NCBI GenBank assembly: GCA_947494825.1
Contig: CANLWN010000003.1
Coordinates: forward strand, 620,001-684,000
Length of the DNA: 64,000 nucleotides
Direction: 5' to 3'
DNA from: an uncultured Flavobacteriaceae bacterium
GTDB taxonomy: Bacteria; Bacteroidota; Bacteroidia; Flavobacteriales; Flavobacteriaceae
This document shows positions 34,883-42,783 of the stretch, piece after piece; within the stretch, counting starts at the first letter, position 1; each line of letters opens with the position of its first letter. The notes below the pieces were generated by a model that saw nothing but the letters and a program-made list of their open reading frames with translations, was not told the DNA's origin and ran no database searches. A program made the position numbers and the translations under genes.

Positions 34883-35464
34883 ATGAGCGAACCAAGTTAT
34901 AAGGGGCCTTTGAGTAAGGAAGTTTCAAAACTTTCGAGTATCAACCCTAGATTTCATCGTATTTCAAGTATGTTGCTTGACCATGTAATCATGTGTCTGG
35001 TCATCGTACCTATGGCAATTTTAATTTTCATACTCATCCGAAATACGGGTCAAAACTTAAATTACAATGTTGCAATGGTGTTGATGTTTTCCCCATTTTT
35101 CATCTATTTAAATAAAGACTTTTTAAATGGAAGGAGCCCGGCGAAAAGGATTTTGGGTTATCAAGTACTCGACCGAAAAACTAAAGAACCAGCAAGTGAA
35201 TTACAGTGTTTCATCCGGAATTTGACTATTTGCCTAATTTGGCCAATAGAAGTTATTGTCGGACTTATATTTCCTGAACGGCGAATTGGAGATTTTTTGG
35301 CAAGTACCAAAGTTATTGTCGCGGATAAAAAGGAAATCAAATCAATATGGTCGGAATTGAGAAATGTACGCTTTAAACCGAGTTATATTGGAATCGCAAT
35401 AATTGGAGTTATTTATTTTTACGGACTAAGTCTAGTTTTACCTCCAACTCCAATTATCCATTAA
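34883..35464 (+). CDS. RDD-family membrane protein
   Basis: 193 aa from ATG 34883; the frame is open upstream through site A15 but the start 12 nt after R' fits the array. Helices at about 32-52, 62-78, 113-135 and 165-185. Diagnostic RDD features are LLDHVI (first Asp), GRSPAKRILGYQVLDRKT, LTICLIWPIEVIVGLIFPER and RIGDFLASTKVIV. RDD proteins are putative transporters or ion antiporters; substrate unknown. Confidence 0.75.
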   Translation: MSEPSYKGPLSKEVSKLSSINPRFHRISSMLLDHVIMCLVIVPMAILIFILIRNTGQNLNYNVAMVLMFSPFFIYLNKDFLNGRSPAKRILGYQVLDRKTKEPASELQCFIRNLTICLIWPIEVIVGLIFPERRIGDFLASTKVIVADKKEIKSIWSELRNVRFKPSYIGIAIIGVIYFYGLSLVLPPTPIIH

Positions 35465-35473
35465 GAAATGTTT

Positions 35474-35500
35474 ACCAACAAGGCGTATATTTAATTGCGG
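35474..35500 (+). repeat. attC-like left half A16
   Basis: ACCAACA, AGGCGTATATTTAATTGCGG. Its right half seems to be A17 at 35975, beyond the next gene. Confidence 0.5.
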
Positions 35501-35532
35501 TTTGCTTAAAACAACTAATGGTACAAAAGAGT

Positions 35533-35551
35533 AAAGTTTAAATAAAGGATG
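35533..35551 (+). repeat. Type B junction box
   Basis: AAAGTTTAAATAAAGGATG, ending with the start codon of the next gene. Its partner at 35939 makes a direct repeat flanking that gene. Confidence 0.6.
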
Positions 35552-35950
35552 AGCAATATTCATCAACCTTACAAAGAGAGATGGGGACATGAGGAAGATT
35601 TCATTGTGAAATATCGGTTTTATTCTTTCGAGGAAGGAGGTAGGAAAAGTATTCCTCATCAAGGAATCCGTTCAGATTTTTGGTATATCTGTGATAATCA
35701 TGAGATGAAGGGTGTGTTTATGATATATCCTCAGTTTGAAGATGCCAATGGAAAAATGATTGAATCTGGCCCGGTGGAACAGGAAGGTGTTGCCAAAATG
35801 TGGATTCTTAATGAAGAACTAAGGCCTTATCATCAGGAACGAATAAAAGTTGGTTCTATAGGCTACTTTATGGAAGGTTCACGTAGGACGGCAATTTGTG
35901 AAGTAGTTGAAATAACTGGATTAATGACTAATCCTGTAAAATTCAAATAA
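35549..35950 (+). CDS. EF-Tu domain-III-like small protein
   Basis: 133 aa without signal peptide. YSFEEGGRKSIPHQGIRSDF then WYICDNHEMKGVFMIYP at about 25-65, and SIGYFMEGSRRTAICEVVEI near 105-125, follow domain III of elongation factor Tu (EEGGRHTPF..YRPQFYF..VTG; ..GRTVGAGVV). No GTPase domain is present. Role unknown; it could mimic or bind EF-Tu partners. Its stop (TTC AAA TAA) lies inside the downstream type B box. Confidence 0.6.
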   Translation: MSNIHQPYKERWGHEEDFIVKYRFYSFEEGGRKSIPHQGIRSDFWYICDNHEMKGVFMIYPQFEDANGKMIESGPVEQEGVAKMWILNEELRPYHQERIKVGSIGYFMEGSRRTAICEVVEITGLMTNPVKFK

Positions 35951-35955
35951 AGGAT
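35939..35955 (+). repeat. Type B junction box overlapping a stop codon
   Basis: AAATTCAAATAAAGGAT; the TAA ends the EF-Tu-like gene. Confidence 0.6.
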
Positions 35956-35974
35956 TGTAACTTCAAGAGGTAAA

Positions 35975-35997
35975 CATACGGGCCGAGACCGTTGGCA
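35975..35997 (+). repeat. attC-like right half A17
   Basis: CATACGGGCC, GAGA, R' CCGTTGGC. Pairs plausibly with the left half at 35474, from which it is separated by a B-flanked gene. Confidence 0.55.
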
Positions 35998-36018
35998 ACA
36001 AGCTAAAAAAAACCGCAA

Positions 36019-36420
36019 ATGGAAACAAAATCAATCGAAGAGTTAGAAAAAGACGTTTGGAAAAACCCTTCCAAATTTCCAACTGATTTGGTTGAAAAGT
36101 GTTATCGATACAGAAAAATAAGCATTGCGGAATTGACTGACGAGCAAATAAGACTTCTGATTTCCCAACAAATCGGAACTGAATATATCATAGAAATCGC
36201 TCTTGAAAAACTCAACCGAAACATTTTGACCGAATGCAATTTTTATGAAGGAGATTTGCTCATTACAGTATCTAGCTTACCAACTGAATTTTGGAATGAA
36301 AATCAAACTGAATTTCTGACTTTCAAAAAACTTATAGAACGGAATTCGGAATTAATAAAAAATGAGCTTGGTGAAAGTAAATATGAACAGCTAATAGAAC
36401 GAATTGGGAATAGCATTTAA
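36019..36420 (+). CDS. Contact-dependent inhibition immunity-type protein (CdiI family)
   Basis: 133 aa, cytoplasmic. The order SIEELEKDVWKNP..LVEKCYRYRKISIAELTDEQIRLLI..IGTEYIIEIALEKLNRNIL..CNFYEGDLLITVSSLP..FW is the pattern of the CdiI-like immunity family that guards against contact-dependent toxins. No cognate toxin is adjacent, so it looks like an orphan immunity gene. The lipoprotein gene 14 nt downstream is in the same cassette, between A17 and A18. Confidence 0.75.
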   Translation: METKSIEELEKDVWKNPSKFPTDLVEKCYRYRKISIAELTDEQIRLLISQQIGTEYIIEIALEKLNRNILTECNFYEGDLLITVSSLPTEFWNENQTEFLTFKKLIERNSELIKNELGESKYEQLIERIGNSI

Positions 36421-36434
36421 TCAAGGTATTTGAT

Positions 36435-36878
36435 ATGAGAAGAATAATTTCAATCTTAATTGTTCCGTTAATTACAATTCTCGGATGTAAAGAAGAAAAT
36501 AGGTATTTTGATAAACACGGAAATGAAATTATTGAAAAAGGAGACGAAATATCCATCATTCCTTCCGAATACAAAAAAACAGGAGAACCATATAAAATTT
36601 TCTTGTTTAATGAAACAGAAAAATCTGTAAATATTGCCGATAAGTTTACGTTACATCCAAACGAAAAGAAAATATTCAAATTTGCAGATTCTGATTCAAT
36701 GTTTTTTGACATTGGACCCAAAATTTATTTTGGAGATTTCGGGCTTGAAATCGAAGATAAGAGAAGTCAATTAGCTGGAATTGGTGGAGAATATTGGGAT
36801 AAATACAATGTTCCAGATGATGTTGAATATGGATTTGTAATAGTACCACCTGGAGAAGGTGATACTGCAACTAAATGA
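36435..36878 (+). CDS. Small lipoprotein of unknown function
   Basis: 147 aa, lipobox LITILGC (Cys18). Short acidic mature part, apparently beta-rich (KTGEPYKIFLFNETEKSVNI, KFTLHPNEKKIFKFADSD). No family recognised. It shares a cassette with the CdiI-like gene. Confidence 0.6.
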   Translation: MRRIISILIVPLITILGCKEENRYFDKHGNEIIEKGDEISIIPSEYKKTGEPYKIFLFNETEKSVNIADKFTLHPNEKKIFKFADSDSMFFDIGPKIYFGDFGLEIEDKRSQLAGIGGEYWDKYNVPDDVEYGFVIVPPGEGDTATK

Positions 36879-36888
36879 AAAGCCCGTT

Positions 36889-36947
36889 GTCAACAATGGC
36901 TATAACCTGCCTCCCGGCAGGCAGGAATCATAGCCTGGACCCTTAAC
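36889..36947 (+). repeat. attC-like site A18, compact (59 bp)
   Basis: R'' GTCAACA, GGCTATAACCTGCCT folding on AGGCAGGAATCATAGCC, then TGGA and CCCTTAAC as a degenerate R'. The cleanest example of the GC-rich palindrome extending the attC stem. Confidence 0.7.
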
Positions 36948-36960
36948 AAACCCTTAAAAA

Positions 36961-37410
36961 ATGGCCTACCAAAAAATTATTGTTGGAATCGGAGTTCTGC
37001 TCGGGCTTCTTCTACTTCGTAGAACCAAACCAACTTTTTTAAAGGCAATTTTAATCGGACTTGCCATAAGTTTCGGACTGACTTTCTTTACGGAAAAATT
37101 GCTGGTCAATATTTCGTTTTTCAGTTTTGGTATACTTACGCTTGGGTTTTCAATTCATCAGGGGATACATAAAAAATGGAGGAATTTTATAATCGGATTA
37201 TTTGCCTTTTTATCCTTCCTGTGGAGTTTATCGCATTGGCCGCTTATTGGGGAGCTTCGATTCTTGATGATTATTCCAATAGCCCTTTATGTATGGACTT
37301 TGGTCAAAAAAAGGGAAACGGAAAATGGCCTATCCATTATTACAATTTTGGCCTGGTATGAGCTGTCTGAGTTCTTAATTCTTATGGAACAATGGGCGCA
37401 ATTGGTATAA
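36961..37410 (+). CDS. Small membrane protein, about five helices
   Basis: 149 aa with hydrophobic stretches at about 4-18, 27-43, 49-63, 76-94, 97-112 and a less certain last one at 126-140. No family recognised. Start 13 nt after the R' of A18. Confidence 0.65.
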   Translation: MAYQKIIVGIGVLLGLLLLRRTKPTFLKAILIGLAISFGLTFFTEKLLVNISFFSFGILTLGFSIHQGIHKKWRNFIIGLFAFLSFLWSLSHWPLIGELRFLMIIPIALYVWTLVKKRETENGLSIITILAWYELSEFLILMEQWAQLV

Positions 37411-37421
37411 AAAATCCATTT

Positions 37422-37545
37422 CCCGACAACAACCTGCCCGCTTTCCACGTACCGCGAAAATTATTACTTTTAAACGCCACGATTTTATAGCTTGAATTTG
37501 CCTTTGTAAATTCTAAGTTGAAATCATAGCCGAGACTGCTGTAAC
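37422..37545 (+). repeat. attC-like site A19; left end of a duplicated cassette
   Basis: CCCGACAACA, AACCTGCCC, long centre, ATCATAGCC, R' CTGCTGTAAC (37536-37545). From R' onward the sequence is shared with 51748 onward. Confidence 0.6.
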
Positions 37546-37562
37546 ACATTTGAGAGAAACAC

Positions 37563-38171
37563 ATGAAAATTAAAATAATCACCCTTCTAGCCTTAATTAT
37601 ATTGATTTCCTGTAAAACTAACCCAAACAAACAAATCGATGAGGGAAAAATAACAGAAAGTACATACCATAGTAATGAAATTGGCTGGACAATGGAAATT
37701 CCTGCAGGATGGAATGTAACTCACAAAAGTGTTTCGGACGAAAGAACTGAAAAAGGCTTAGAGGCAATTAAAGAATCAGCTGGAATTGATTATGATGCCA
37801 GTGGACTCAAACAACTTCTTAACTTTCAAAAAGATAGATTTCATATTTTTCAATCGACATCTGAGCCCTTTAAAATTGAATATGAAGGAGAGTGGGAAGA
37901 TAATAACGAAGGGCTTAAGCAATTAATATATGAGACATATGAAAGTCGAGGGATTAAAATCGACACATCATCTTCAACAAAAAAAATAGATAATCTGAAC
38001 TTTGAGGTTTTTCATATTACCATGTATGGACCAGATGGTAAAATAATTCTCTATCAGGACATGTATAGTCGACTTATTAATGGTTTCGATTTTGGGGTCA
38101 ATTTGAATTACATAAATGAAAAGGAAAAGAACGAAATGATGAAGGTTTGGAAGGAATCAAAATTTGAATGA
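37563..38171 (+). CDS. Lipoprotein, near-identical to 51775-52383
   Basis: 202 aa, lipobox IILISC (Cys17). Mature protein: NEIGWTMEIPAGWNVTHKSV opens what looks like a PsbP/Mog1-like alpha-beta sandwich, ending GFDFGVNLNYINEKEKNEMM; this fold guess is weak. It differs from the second copy at 7 residues. A diverged relative with the same layout is encoded at 39389. The duplicated block runs from the A19 R' box to the type B box at 38215. Confidence 0.7.
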   Translation: MKIKIITLLALIILISCKTNPNKQIDEGKITESTYHSNEIGWTMEIPAGWNVTHKSVSDERTEKGLEAIKESAGIDYDASGLKQLLNFQKDRFHIFQSTSEPFKIEYEGEWEDNNEGLKQLIYETYESRGIKIDTSSSTKKIDNLNFEVFHITMYGPDGKIILYQDMYSRLINGFDFGVNLNYINEKEKNEMMKVWKESKFE

Positions 38172-38214
38172 AAGGTGAAAATACCAATTCGTTTCCAATT
38201 AATATGGGATATAG

Positions 38215-38305
38215 AAAGTTCAAATAAAGAATCACCAATTACATCGATTTTATTCCATCTTAGGAAATTATACATGTATCTTACAACCAAATAGAAAAGT
38301 TGTAA
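38215..38305 (+). repeat. Type B box plus type D element
   Basis: AAAGTTCAAATAAAGAATC followed by TTACATCGATTTTATTCC..TACATGTATCTTACA and terminal AAGTTGTAAC. One of four such elements of about 90-100 bp. Confidence 0.6.
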
Positions 38306-38331
38306 CCCATTATTCGTTGTCAATTAAATAA

Positions 38332-38970
38332 ATGACTCGATTCGCATTATTCATTTTTGTTTTCACATTTATATCCTGTAAATCTGATAGGACTGAACAC
38401 TTAGGAGATATCGAAATAATATTTCATCAAAATGGTGGCTCTTCGGTTTTCGTGGGAGGAGATAATTTTGAAAACCAAGACGCTCGAAAACTGAATAATG
38501 ATGGAATCGCCTTGGCCAAGGAAAAAGAATTTGAAAAGGCCAAAGGGAAATTTCTGAAAGGATTGGAATTTGAACCCGAAAACCCAACGTTGCTAAACAA
38601 TATCGGGAATACTGAACATAGGCTAAGAAATTATCATAAAGCAATTTATTATTTTGAGAAATCCCTAGAAACTTCGGATTCGACCTATCTTAATTCAAGT
38701 CTAAACCTTGGACTTTTATATTGGAAAGATTATGAATTTGAGAAGTCGGTCAATGTTCTGGAATTTACCTTATCTAACTCGAAAGATAGATTCGAGAAAG
38801 CTTTTGCCCATCTTCAACTGGCCAAAACATATTTGGACATGAATAAATGCAAAAAATCGGAATTAAGCTATTTACAAGCGGAATCTGAGCTAAGTAACAT
38901 TTCGGGCTTTACCAAAACGCTTCGGGACTTAAAAATAGAAATAAATAACTGTGTGCAACACAGGCTATAA
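38332..38970 (+). CDS. TPR-repeat lipoprotein
   Basis: 212 aa, lipobox FTFISC (Cys16). TPR units: ALAKEKEFEKAKGKFLKGLE, LLNNIGNTEHRLRNYHKAIY, SLNLGLLYWKDYEFEKSVNV, AHLQLAKTYLDMNKCKKSEL. The final residues CVQHRL and the stop codon are encoded by the following attC-like left half (GTGCAACACAGGCTATAA), so the gene end was made by the junction. Confidence 0.75.
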   Translation: MTRFALFIFVFTFISCKSDRTEHLGDIEIIFHQNGGSSVFVGGDNFENQDARKLNNDGIALAKEKEFEKAKGKFLKGLEFEPENPTLLNNIGNTEHRLRNYHKAIYYFEKSLETSDSTYLNSSLNLGLLYWKDYEFEKSVNVLEFTLSNSKDRFEKAFAHLQLAKTYLDMNKCKKSELSYLQAESELSNISGFTKTLRDLKIEINNCVQHRL

Positions 38971-38980
38971 TTCATTGTGG
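38953..38980 (+). repeat. attC-like left half A20
   Basis: GTGCAACACAGGCTATAATTCATTG; overlaps the 3' end of the TPR gene. No R' box follows before the type B box. Confidence 0.5.
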
Positions 38981-38982
38981 CA

Positions 38983-39001
38983 AAAGTTCAAATAAAAGAT
39001 G
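38983..39001 (+). repeat. Type B junction box
   Basis: AAAGTTCAAATAAAAGATG, ending in the start codon of the next gene. Confidence 0.65.
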
Positions 39002-39328
39002 AAAAATGACCTGATGAACCAGAAAAATTATATAAAAGATCGCTTGACTTCTCTTTTAGCGAATGGAATAATATTTTGGATTCTATGTATGCTATTTGGA
39101 CTGCTCTATTTTTTACGATTAGATTCCGTTCTTTATGAAACCTCTAGTGGAAAATTCTATATGGTAACGGAAATATGGCAACCATTTTATATGGGTGGAA
39201 TGATACTTGTTATTGGGCTATTATTGATGTTGCTTACGAAGGCATTTAAAAAGAATCTCCTGGTTCTTTTTCTAGGGATTTTGACAATTATAGCATACTT
39301 CTATGAAATTAAGATTGATGGCTTTTAG
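38999..39328 (+). CDS. Small membrane protein
   Basis: 109 aa, three predicted helices (about 20-38, 58-77, 84-102). No family recognised. B-type sub-cassette. Confidence 0.6.
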   Translation: MKNDLMNQKNYIKDRLTSLLANGIIFWILCMLFGLLYFLRLDSVLYETSSGKFYMVTEIWQPFYMGGMILVIGLLLMLLTKAFKKNLLVLFLGILTIIAYFYEIKIDGF

Positions 39329-39367
39329 TAATTTCTATACCTTAAATTGAATAATTAGCTCCAACTT

Positions 39368-39385
39368 AAAGCTTAAATAAACGAT
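39368..39385 (+). repeat. Type B junction box (variant)
   Basis: AAAGCTTAAATAAACGAT, 4 nt before the next start codon. Confidence 0.55.
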
Positions 39386-39388
39386 AAA

Positions 39389-39976
39389 ATGAAATTGCCA
39401 AAAACGATATTATTAGCTCTATTGTTAGCGTTTGGTTGTAGGGATAAGCAAATTTCAGAACCTGAGATTTTGACAATTGAAGACTTTGATTGGACAATAA
39501 CAGTGCCTGAAAATTTTCGTCTATTAGATGATAGGGATTGGAGGAAAATTGAAGAGAAAGGAGAACATGCCATTGAAAAGACTTTTGATGCAGAAATGAT
39601 TAATGAAGCGGAAAACATTTTTGTTTATAAGAACGGTCAATTGAATACGCTGGAATCAAATTGGCAGCCCTATAATCAAAATTTGGACGGAGATTATCTA
39701 AGTTTATGCTATGAAATAAATGGAATGTTATATAAAACTTTGGAATCACAAATCCCAAATGTGAAAATTGACTCGGCATCCTCAACTCAAAAGATAGATG
39801 GACTTGACTTTCATCGATTTGAGATGAAAATAGACTTGCCTAATGGAATAAAAATGAACACAATTGGCTTTAACAGGCAATTTGGAAAGAGAGATTTAAC
39901 TATTAATATCACCTATGTTGATGAAAAAATTGGACGTGAAATGATGGAGTCTGTTTTAAGTTCAAAGTTCAAATAA
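39389..39976 (+). CDS. Lipoprotein, diverged relative of 37563-38171
   Basis: 195 aa, lipobox LLLAFGC (Cys17). Layout parallels the duplicated lipoproteins: FDWTITVPENFRLLDDRDWR matches IGWTMEIPAGWN, SASSTQKIDGLDFHRFEMKI matches SSSTKKIDNLNFEVFHITM, and the end TYVDEKIGREMMESVLSSKF matches NYINEKEKNEMMKVWKESKF. So one family has both recent and old copies in the array. Its TAA lies in a type B box. Confidence 0.7.
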   Translation: MKLPKTILLALLLAFGCRDKQISEPEILTIEDFDWTITVPENFRLLDDRDWRKIEEKGEHAIEKTFDAEMINEAENIFVYKNGQLNTLESNWQPYNQNLDGDYLSLCYEINGMLYKTLESQIPNVKIDSASSTQKIDGLDFHRFEMKIDLPNGIKMNTIGFNRQFGKRDLTINITYVDEKIGREMMESVLSSKFK

Positions 39977-39981
39977 ACAAT
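39964..39981 (+). repeat. Type B junction box overlapping a stop codon
   Basis: AAAGTTCAAATAAACAAT; supplies the TAA of the preceding gene. Confidence 0.6.
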
Positions 39982-40001
39982 TCAATTAAATCACTTGATG
40001 A

Positions 40002-40505
40002 ATGAAAATTAAAAGCATAACCTTTAAGCCACCAGAACCAAAGCTAAAAGTCATAAAGCACGTATTCGTGTATATCTCAGAAAAAAATTCACAAATAATC
40101 GTAACCCCATTTTATAAAGAGCCAAATCAAGGATATAACTACTCACAAGAAAAGTGTGAGGTTCTTCAACTTGGCTCATCTCATGAATTGATTGGGGAGG
40201 CGATAAAAAGAAACATCCAAAAATTCGATATAAAAGAATATGATTCGAACCGCTCCAGTAAGAAAGATGGATATGGCGCTTTTCACTTGAGCAAAGAAAA
40301 GTCAATACGTAGTTTTGAAAAAAACTATACTCTTATTGATGTCAGCGGCTTAACGGACAGAAACAATACTTTCAGAATAGAAACCAGACTTGGGTATGTC
40401 AACAAACTAGAAATTACTTCCAAAATCTCAGCACATTGCGACAATGCAGAATTGGGGAAATTGGTAATGAGAATGTTCAAATCTGAAATTATTGAGAGAA
40501 AATGA
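40002..40505 (+). CDS. Cytoplasmic protein of unknown function
   Basis: 167 aa, no signal peptide. KVIKHVFVYISEKNSQIIVT, SSHELIGEAIKRNIQKFDIK and TRLGYVNKLEITSKISAHCD suggest an alpha/beta protein. Size, solubility and context fit an immunity-type protein, but I recognise no specific family. B-type sub-cassette. Confidence 0.55.
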   Translation: MKIKSITFKPPEPKLKVIKHVFVYISEKNSQIIVTPFYKEPNQGYNYSQEKCEVLQLGSSHELIGEAIKRNIQKFDIKEYDSNRSSKKDGYGAFHLSKEKSIRSFEKNYTLIDVSGLTDRNNTFRIETRLGYVNKLEITSKISAHCDNAELGKLVMRMFKSEIIERK

Positions 40506-40554
40506 ATTATAGAAAGGAGTAACTAATAAATAACTGCGGTAAATTCAGTTCCTA

Positions 40555-40572
40555 AAAGTTCAAAAAACGATT
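40555..40572 (+). repeat. Type B junction box
   Basis: AAAGTTCAAAAAACGATT, 6 nt before the TTG start of the zinc-ribbon gene. The same box-plus-gene-start arrangement is copied at 58723. Confidence 0.6.
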
Positions 40573-40578
40573 ATTAAA

Positions 40579-40944
40579 TTGAAAGAAACTCACTGCCCTC
40601 TTTGTTATACCAAGCTGTTATTTAAGAAGGTTACTCCTTGCGATGAATGTGGGGCAGATGATTCGGAACTCGACCATTTCAAGGAGCATAGATATCATGA
40701 ATACATTTTATATCATGGTTTAAGATTGGTCCTATGCGATTTTTGCGATGTCGATTTTGGTTCCTATGACCCAACTTATTTTGGTTTTGAAAAAAGTAAA
40801 AGAATCGGATATGAGGATTTTGAGCTTGTTCGAGAAATTGAAGAAGTTAAAATGAACAAAGGGAAATATTGCCCTGAATGTGGTTATAATTTACCCTTCC
40901 TTAAATTCGTAAGAGAATGTCGGATAGCAAACGGGAAGGAATAA
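40579..40944 (+). CDS. Zinc-ribbon protein
   Basis: 121 aa from a TTG start. Three pairs of Cys are visible: CPLC (6-9) with CDEC (19-22) near the N-terminus, a central CDFC, and CPEC (about 99-102) near the end, consistent with at least one or two structural zinc ribbons. No enzymatic domain. Its first codons recur as a truncated remnant at 58750. Confidence 0.65.
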   Translation: MKETHCPLCYTKLLFKKVTPCDECGADDSELDHFKEHRYHEYILYHGLRLVLCDFCDVDFGSYDPTYFGFEKSKRIGYEDFELVREIEEVKMNKGKYCPECGYNLPFLKFVRECRIANGKE

Positions 40945-40946
40945 CA

Positions 40947-41036
40947 AAAGTTCAAATAAATGATGAACAATCACATCGATTTAATTCCAAATTGGAAGAA
41001 TATTGATGTATTTTACATCATCATAAGTAAGTTAGC
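40947..41036 (+). repeat. Type B box plus type D element
   Basis: AAAGTTCAAATAAATGATG, TCACATCGATTTAATTCC..TTGATGTATTTTACATC, terminal AAGTTAGC (R'-like). Confidence 0.65.
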
Positions 41037-41045
41037 AAACATCAA

Positions 41046-41630
41046 ATGCTTCTCAGCAGACTCGTTAAATTTTTAAACGAAAGGAAATCAAAGTCATATC
41101 CGTATTCCGATATTCTTCATTTATGGGAGGACGATTACGCAATGATCGAGCTTGTTCCATCGGAAAATTTGGAATTTACGATTCAAGAAGGCCAAAGGAT
41201 AAACGAATTTGGAGAAAAACACAGGGATGGACTAGGGTTTTCAGACATAACGGAAATTGCAGAATTAAAAGTAAAGGTGTTGGACAGGAAACTGGACTTT
41301 TCAAAAGTTTTGGGAATTTTTCAATCGACAGAATTACCGCCAATAACTGCAGTCGTTTATCAAAATGCTGGACTTAAAAAGTCAGAAGACCCTCCCTTTG
41401 GTTTTGGAAGTCAAAAATTCGGGATTTTATTGGAAGAAAATGATGGACACCTAAATCGGATTTGGTTAACAGGATCTACCAAGAATGAAGAAATCAAAAA
41501 CCTTATGAAATTGGGACTTCATAAATTTTGTAAATACTTCGACTTCATAGCTGTTAACTGGTATCAAGGAACAGTTTTTGACCTACGGGAAGAAAATCAA
41601 TTACAAGAGTTTGTAAATAACGTTTGCTAA
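41046..41630 (+). CDS. Cytoplasmic protein of unknown function
   Basis: 194 aa, no signal peptide. YPYSDILHLWEDDYAMIELV then PSENLEFTIQEGQRINEFGE are followed by a compact alpha/beta region. The pattern (small acidic protein beginning right after a junction) is that of many immunity genes, but no family is assigned. The last codons TTTGCTAACA overlap an attC-like R'' box. Confidence 0.55.
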   Translation: MLLSRLVKFLNERKSKSYPYSDILHLWEDDYAMIELVPSENLEFTIQEGQRINEFGEKHRDGLGFSDITEIAELKVKVLDRKLDFSKVLGIFQSTELPPITAVVYQNAGLKKSEDPPFGFGSQKFGILLEENDGHLNRIWLTGSTKNEEIKNLMKLGLHKFCKYFDFIAVNWYQGTVFDLREENQLQEFVNNVC

Positions 41631-41650
41631 CAAATGCTATAAATTATACT
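41623..41650 (+). repeat. attC-like left half A21
   Basis: TTTGCTAACA, ATGCTATAAATTATACTGC; contains the stop of the preceding gene, then runs into a type B box. Confidence 0.5.
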
Positions 41651-41654
41651 GCTG

Positions 41655-41672
41655 AAAGTTCAAATAAACAAT
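41655..41672 (+). repeat. Type B junction box
   Basis: AAAGTTCAAATAAACAATC; right boundary of the first array segment before the minus-strand island. Confidence 0.6.
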
Positions 41673-41694
41673 CTTTCCCGCATTGGGACCCTTT

Positions 41695-42213
41695 TCAGTA
41701 CATCGCCAGCGATTGCCTGCTGTCAAAATGCCATTTTCCATCCTCTTTTGTGTAGATACTTATATATTCACCGCCAATGGCCTTCCCTCCTTCATGCTTC
41801 TTACTTGCAACCGAGGTTGTAGAAAATATGCAGGTCTTGGTTTCTGAAATGTATACCGGCCTGGAGAAATGACGTTTCACATAACTACCATTGGCCTTGG
41901 TGGCATGGGGGCTATTTTTCTTGATGTCGGTAAGAAGGTCTACCAATCCCTGGCAAGGTTTGTACTCCTTATCAATGGCTAATTCGATCATCCGATGTTC
42001 CGTTGTTGTGACGAACCCTGTAGCCTTAAGATTGTCCATAATATCCCTGGAAGGTGTATAACCCACGCGAACCACAAGGGTATCCTTTGCTTTTTCTCGC
42101 AATTCCTCAAATAAGGAATCGAACAATTCACGGTCACATTTCTGGTCTTGTGCAAATCCCTGGGTCGTAGACAATGATCCCACCAATACTATCCAAATAT
42201 ATTTCCTGATCAA
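41695..42213 (-). CDS. Exported protein, paralogue of 42276-42782
   Basis: 172 aa with signal peptide (..LSTTQGFAQ). The C-terminal part HFSRPVYISETKTCIFSTTS matches NFSRPFYIFENRALIFRASF of the neighbouring gene, and both contain a PS-x-x-ID/L-x-LK-x-T motif in the middle, so they are paralogues. Third gene of a minus-strand trio. If the large upstream protein is a toxin, these two are candidate periplasmic immunity proteins; that is inference. Confidence 0.65.
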   Translation of the reverse strand: MIRKYIWIVLVGSLSTTQGFAQDQKCDRELFDSLFEELREKAKDTLVVRVGYTPSRDIMDNLKATGFVTTTEHRMIELAIDKEYKPCQGLVDLLTDIKKNSPHATKANGSYVKRHFSRPVYISETKTCIFSTTSVASKKHEGGKAIGGEYISIYTKEDGKWHFDSRQSLAMY

Positions 42214-42275
42214 TACAATTTACTTTTTCTCATTATTACACCAACATTGAATCTCCAAACAGAGCTATAGGTACA

Positions 42276-42782
42276 TCAAAATGATTCCAATAATTGAATA
42301 TCGGTTAATACCCAATCCAAATCCACTTTTTCATATATTATAGCAACAATGTTTCCAGCAGCTTTAACTGATTTACCTTTTACTTTAGCAAAGGATGCCC
42401 TAAAAATAAGTGCCCGATTTTCGAAAATATAAAAGGGCCGAGAAAAATTAAGCTCCGTATATTGTTTTCTCCCCTTCTTATCTCCCAACATTTCTTCAAG
42501 GGTTTGCGCCTCTGTTTTGATTTCCTCACATATGCTGTAGGGTGACTCCAATTGACTCAACAACATGTTATGTTCCATCTCGTTGACAATATTTGTCGAT
42601 TTTAGTAATTCTATTAGACTTGCCGAAGGTTTGTGGCCAAACTCGATTACCGTTCTTTCCTTGTCGGAAAATTTATAAGCATCAAGGGCCTGTTGATACA
42701 GTACATAATCTTGGCATTCCTTGGTTTGAGCGTTACACGCGTAAACCAAAATCGTTGCTATAATCCATATGGTAATCTTCAT
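42276..42782 (-). CDS. Lipoprotein, paralogue of 41695-42213
   Basis: 168 aa, lipobox TILVYAC (Cys16). Shares with its downstream neighbour the GHKPSASLIELLKSTNIV / GYTPSRDIMDNLKATGFV segment and the SRP-Y-I C-terminal block. It begins 1 nt after the stop of the metallopeptidase gene, so the two are probably translated together. No family recognised. Confidence 0.65.
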   Translation of the reverse strand: MKITIWIIATILVYACNAQTKECQDYVLYQQALDAYKFSDKERTVIEFGHKPSASLIELLKSTNIVNEMEHNMLLSQLESPYSICEEIKTEAQTLEEMLGDKKGRKQYTELNFSRPFYIFENRALIFRASFAKVKGKSVKAAGNIVAIIYEKVDLDWVLTDIQLLESF

Positions 42783-42783
42783 T

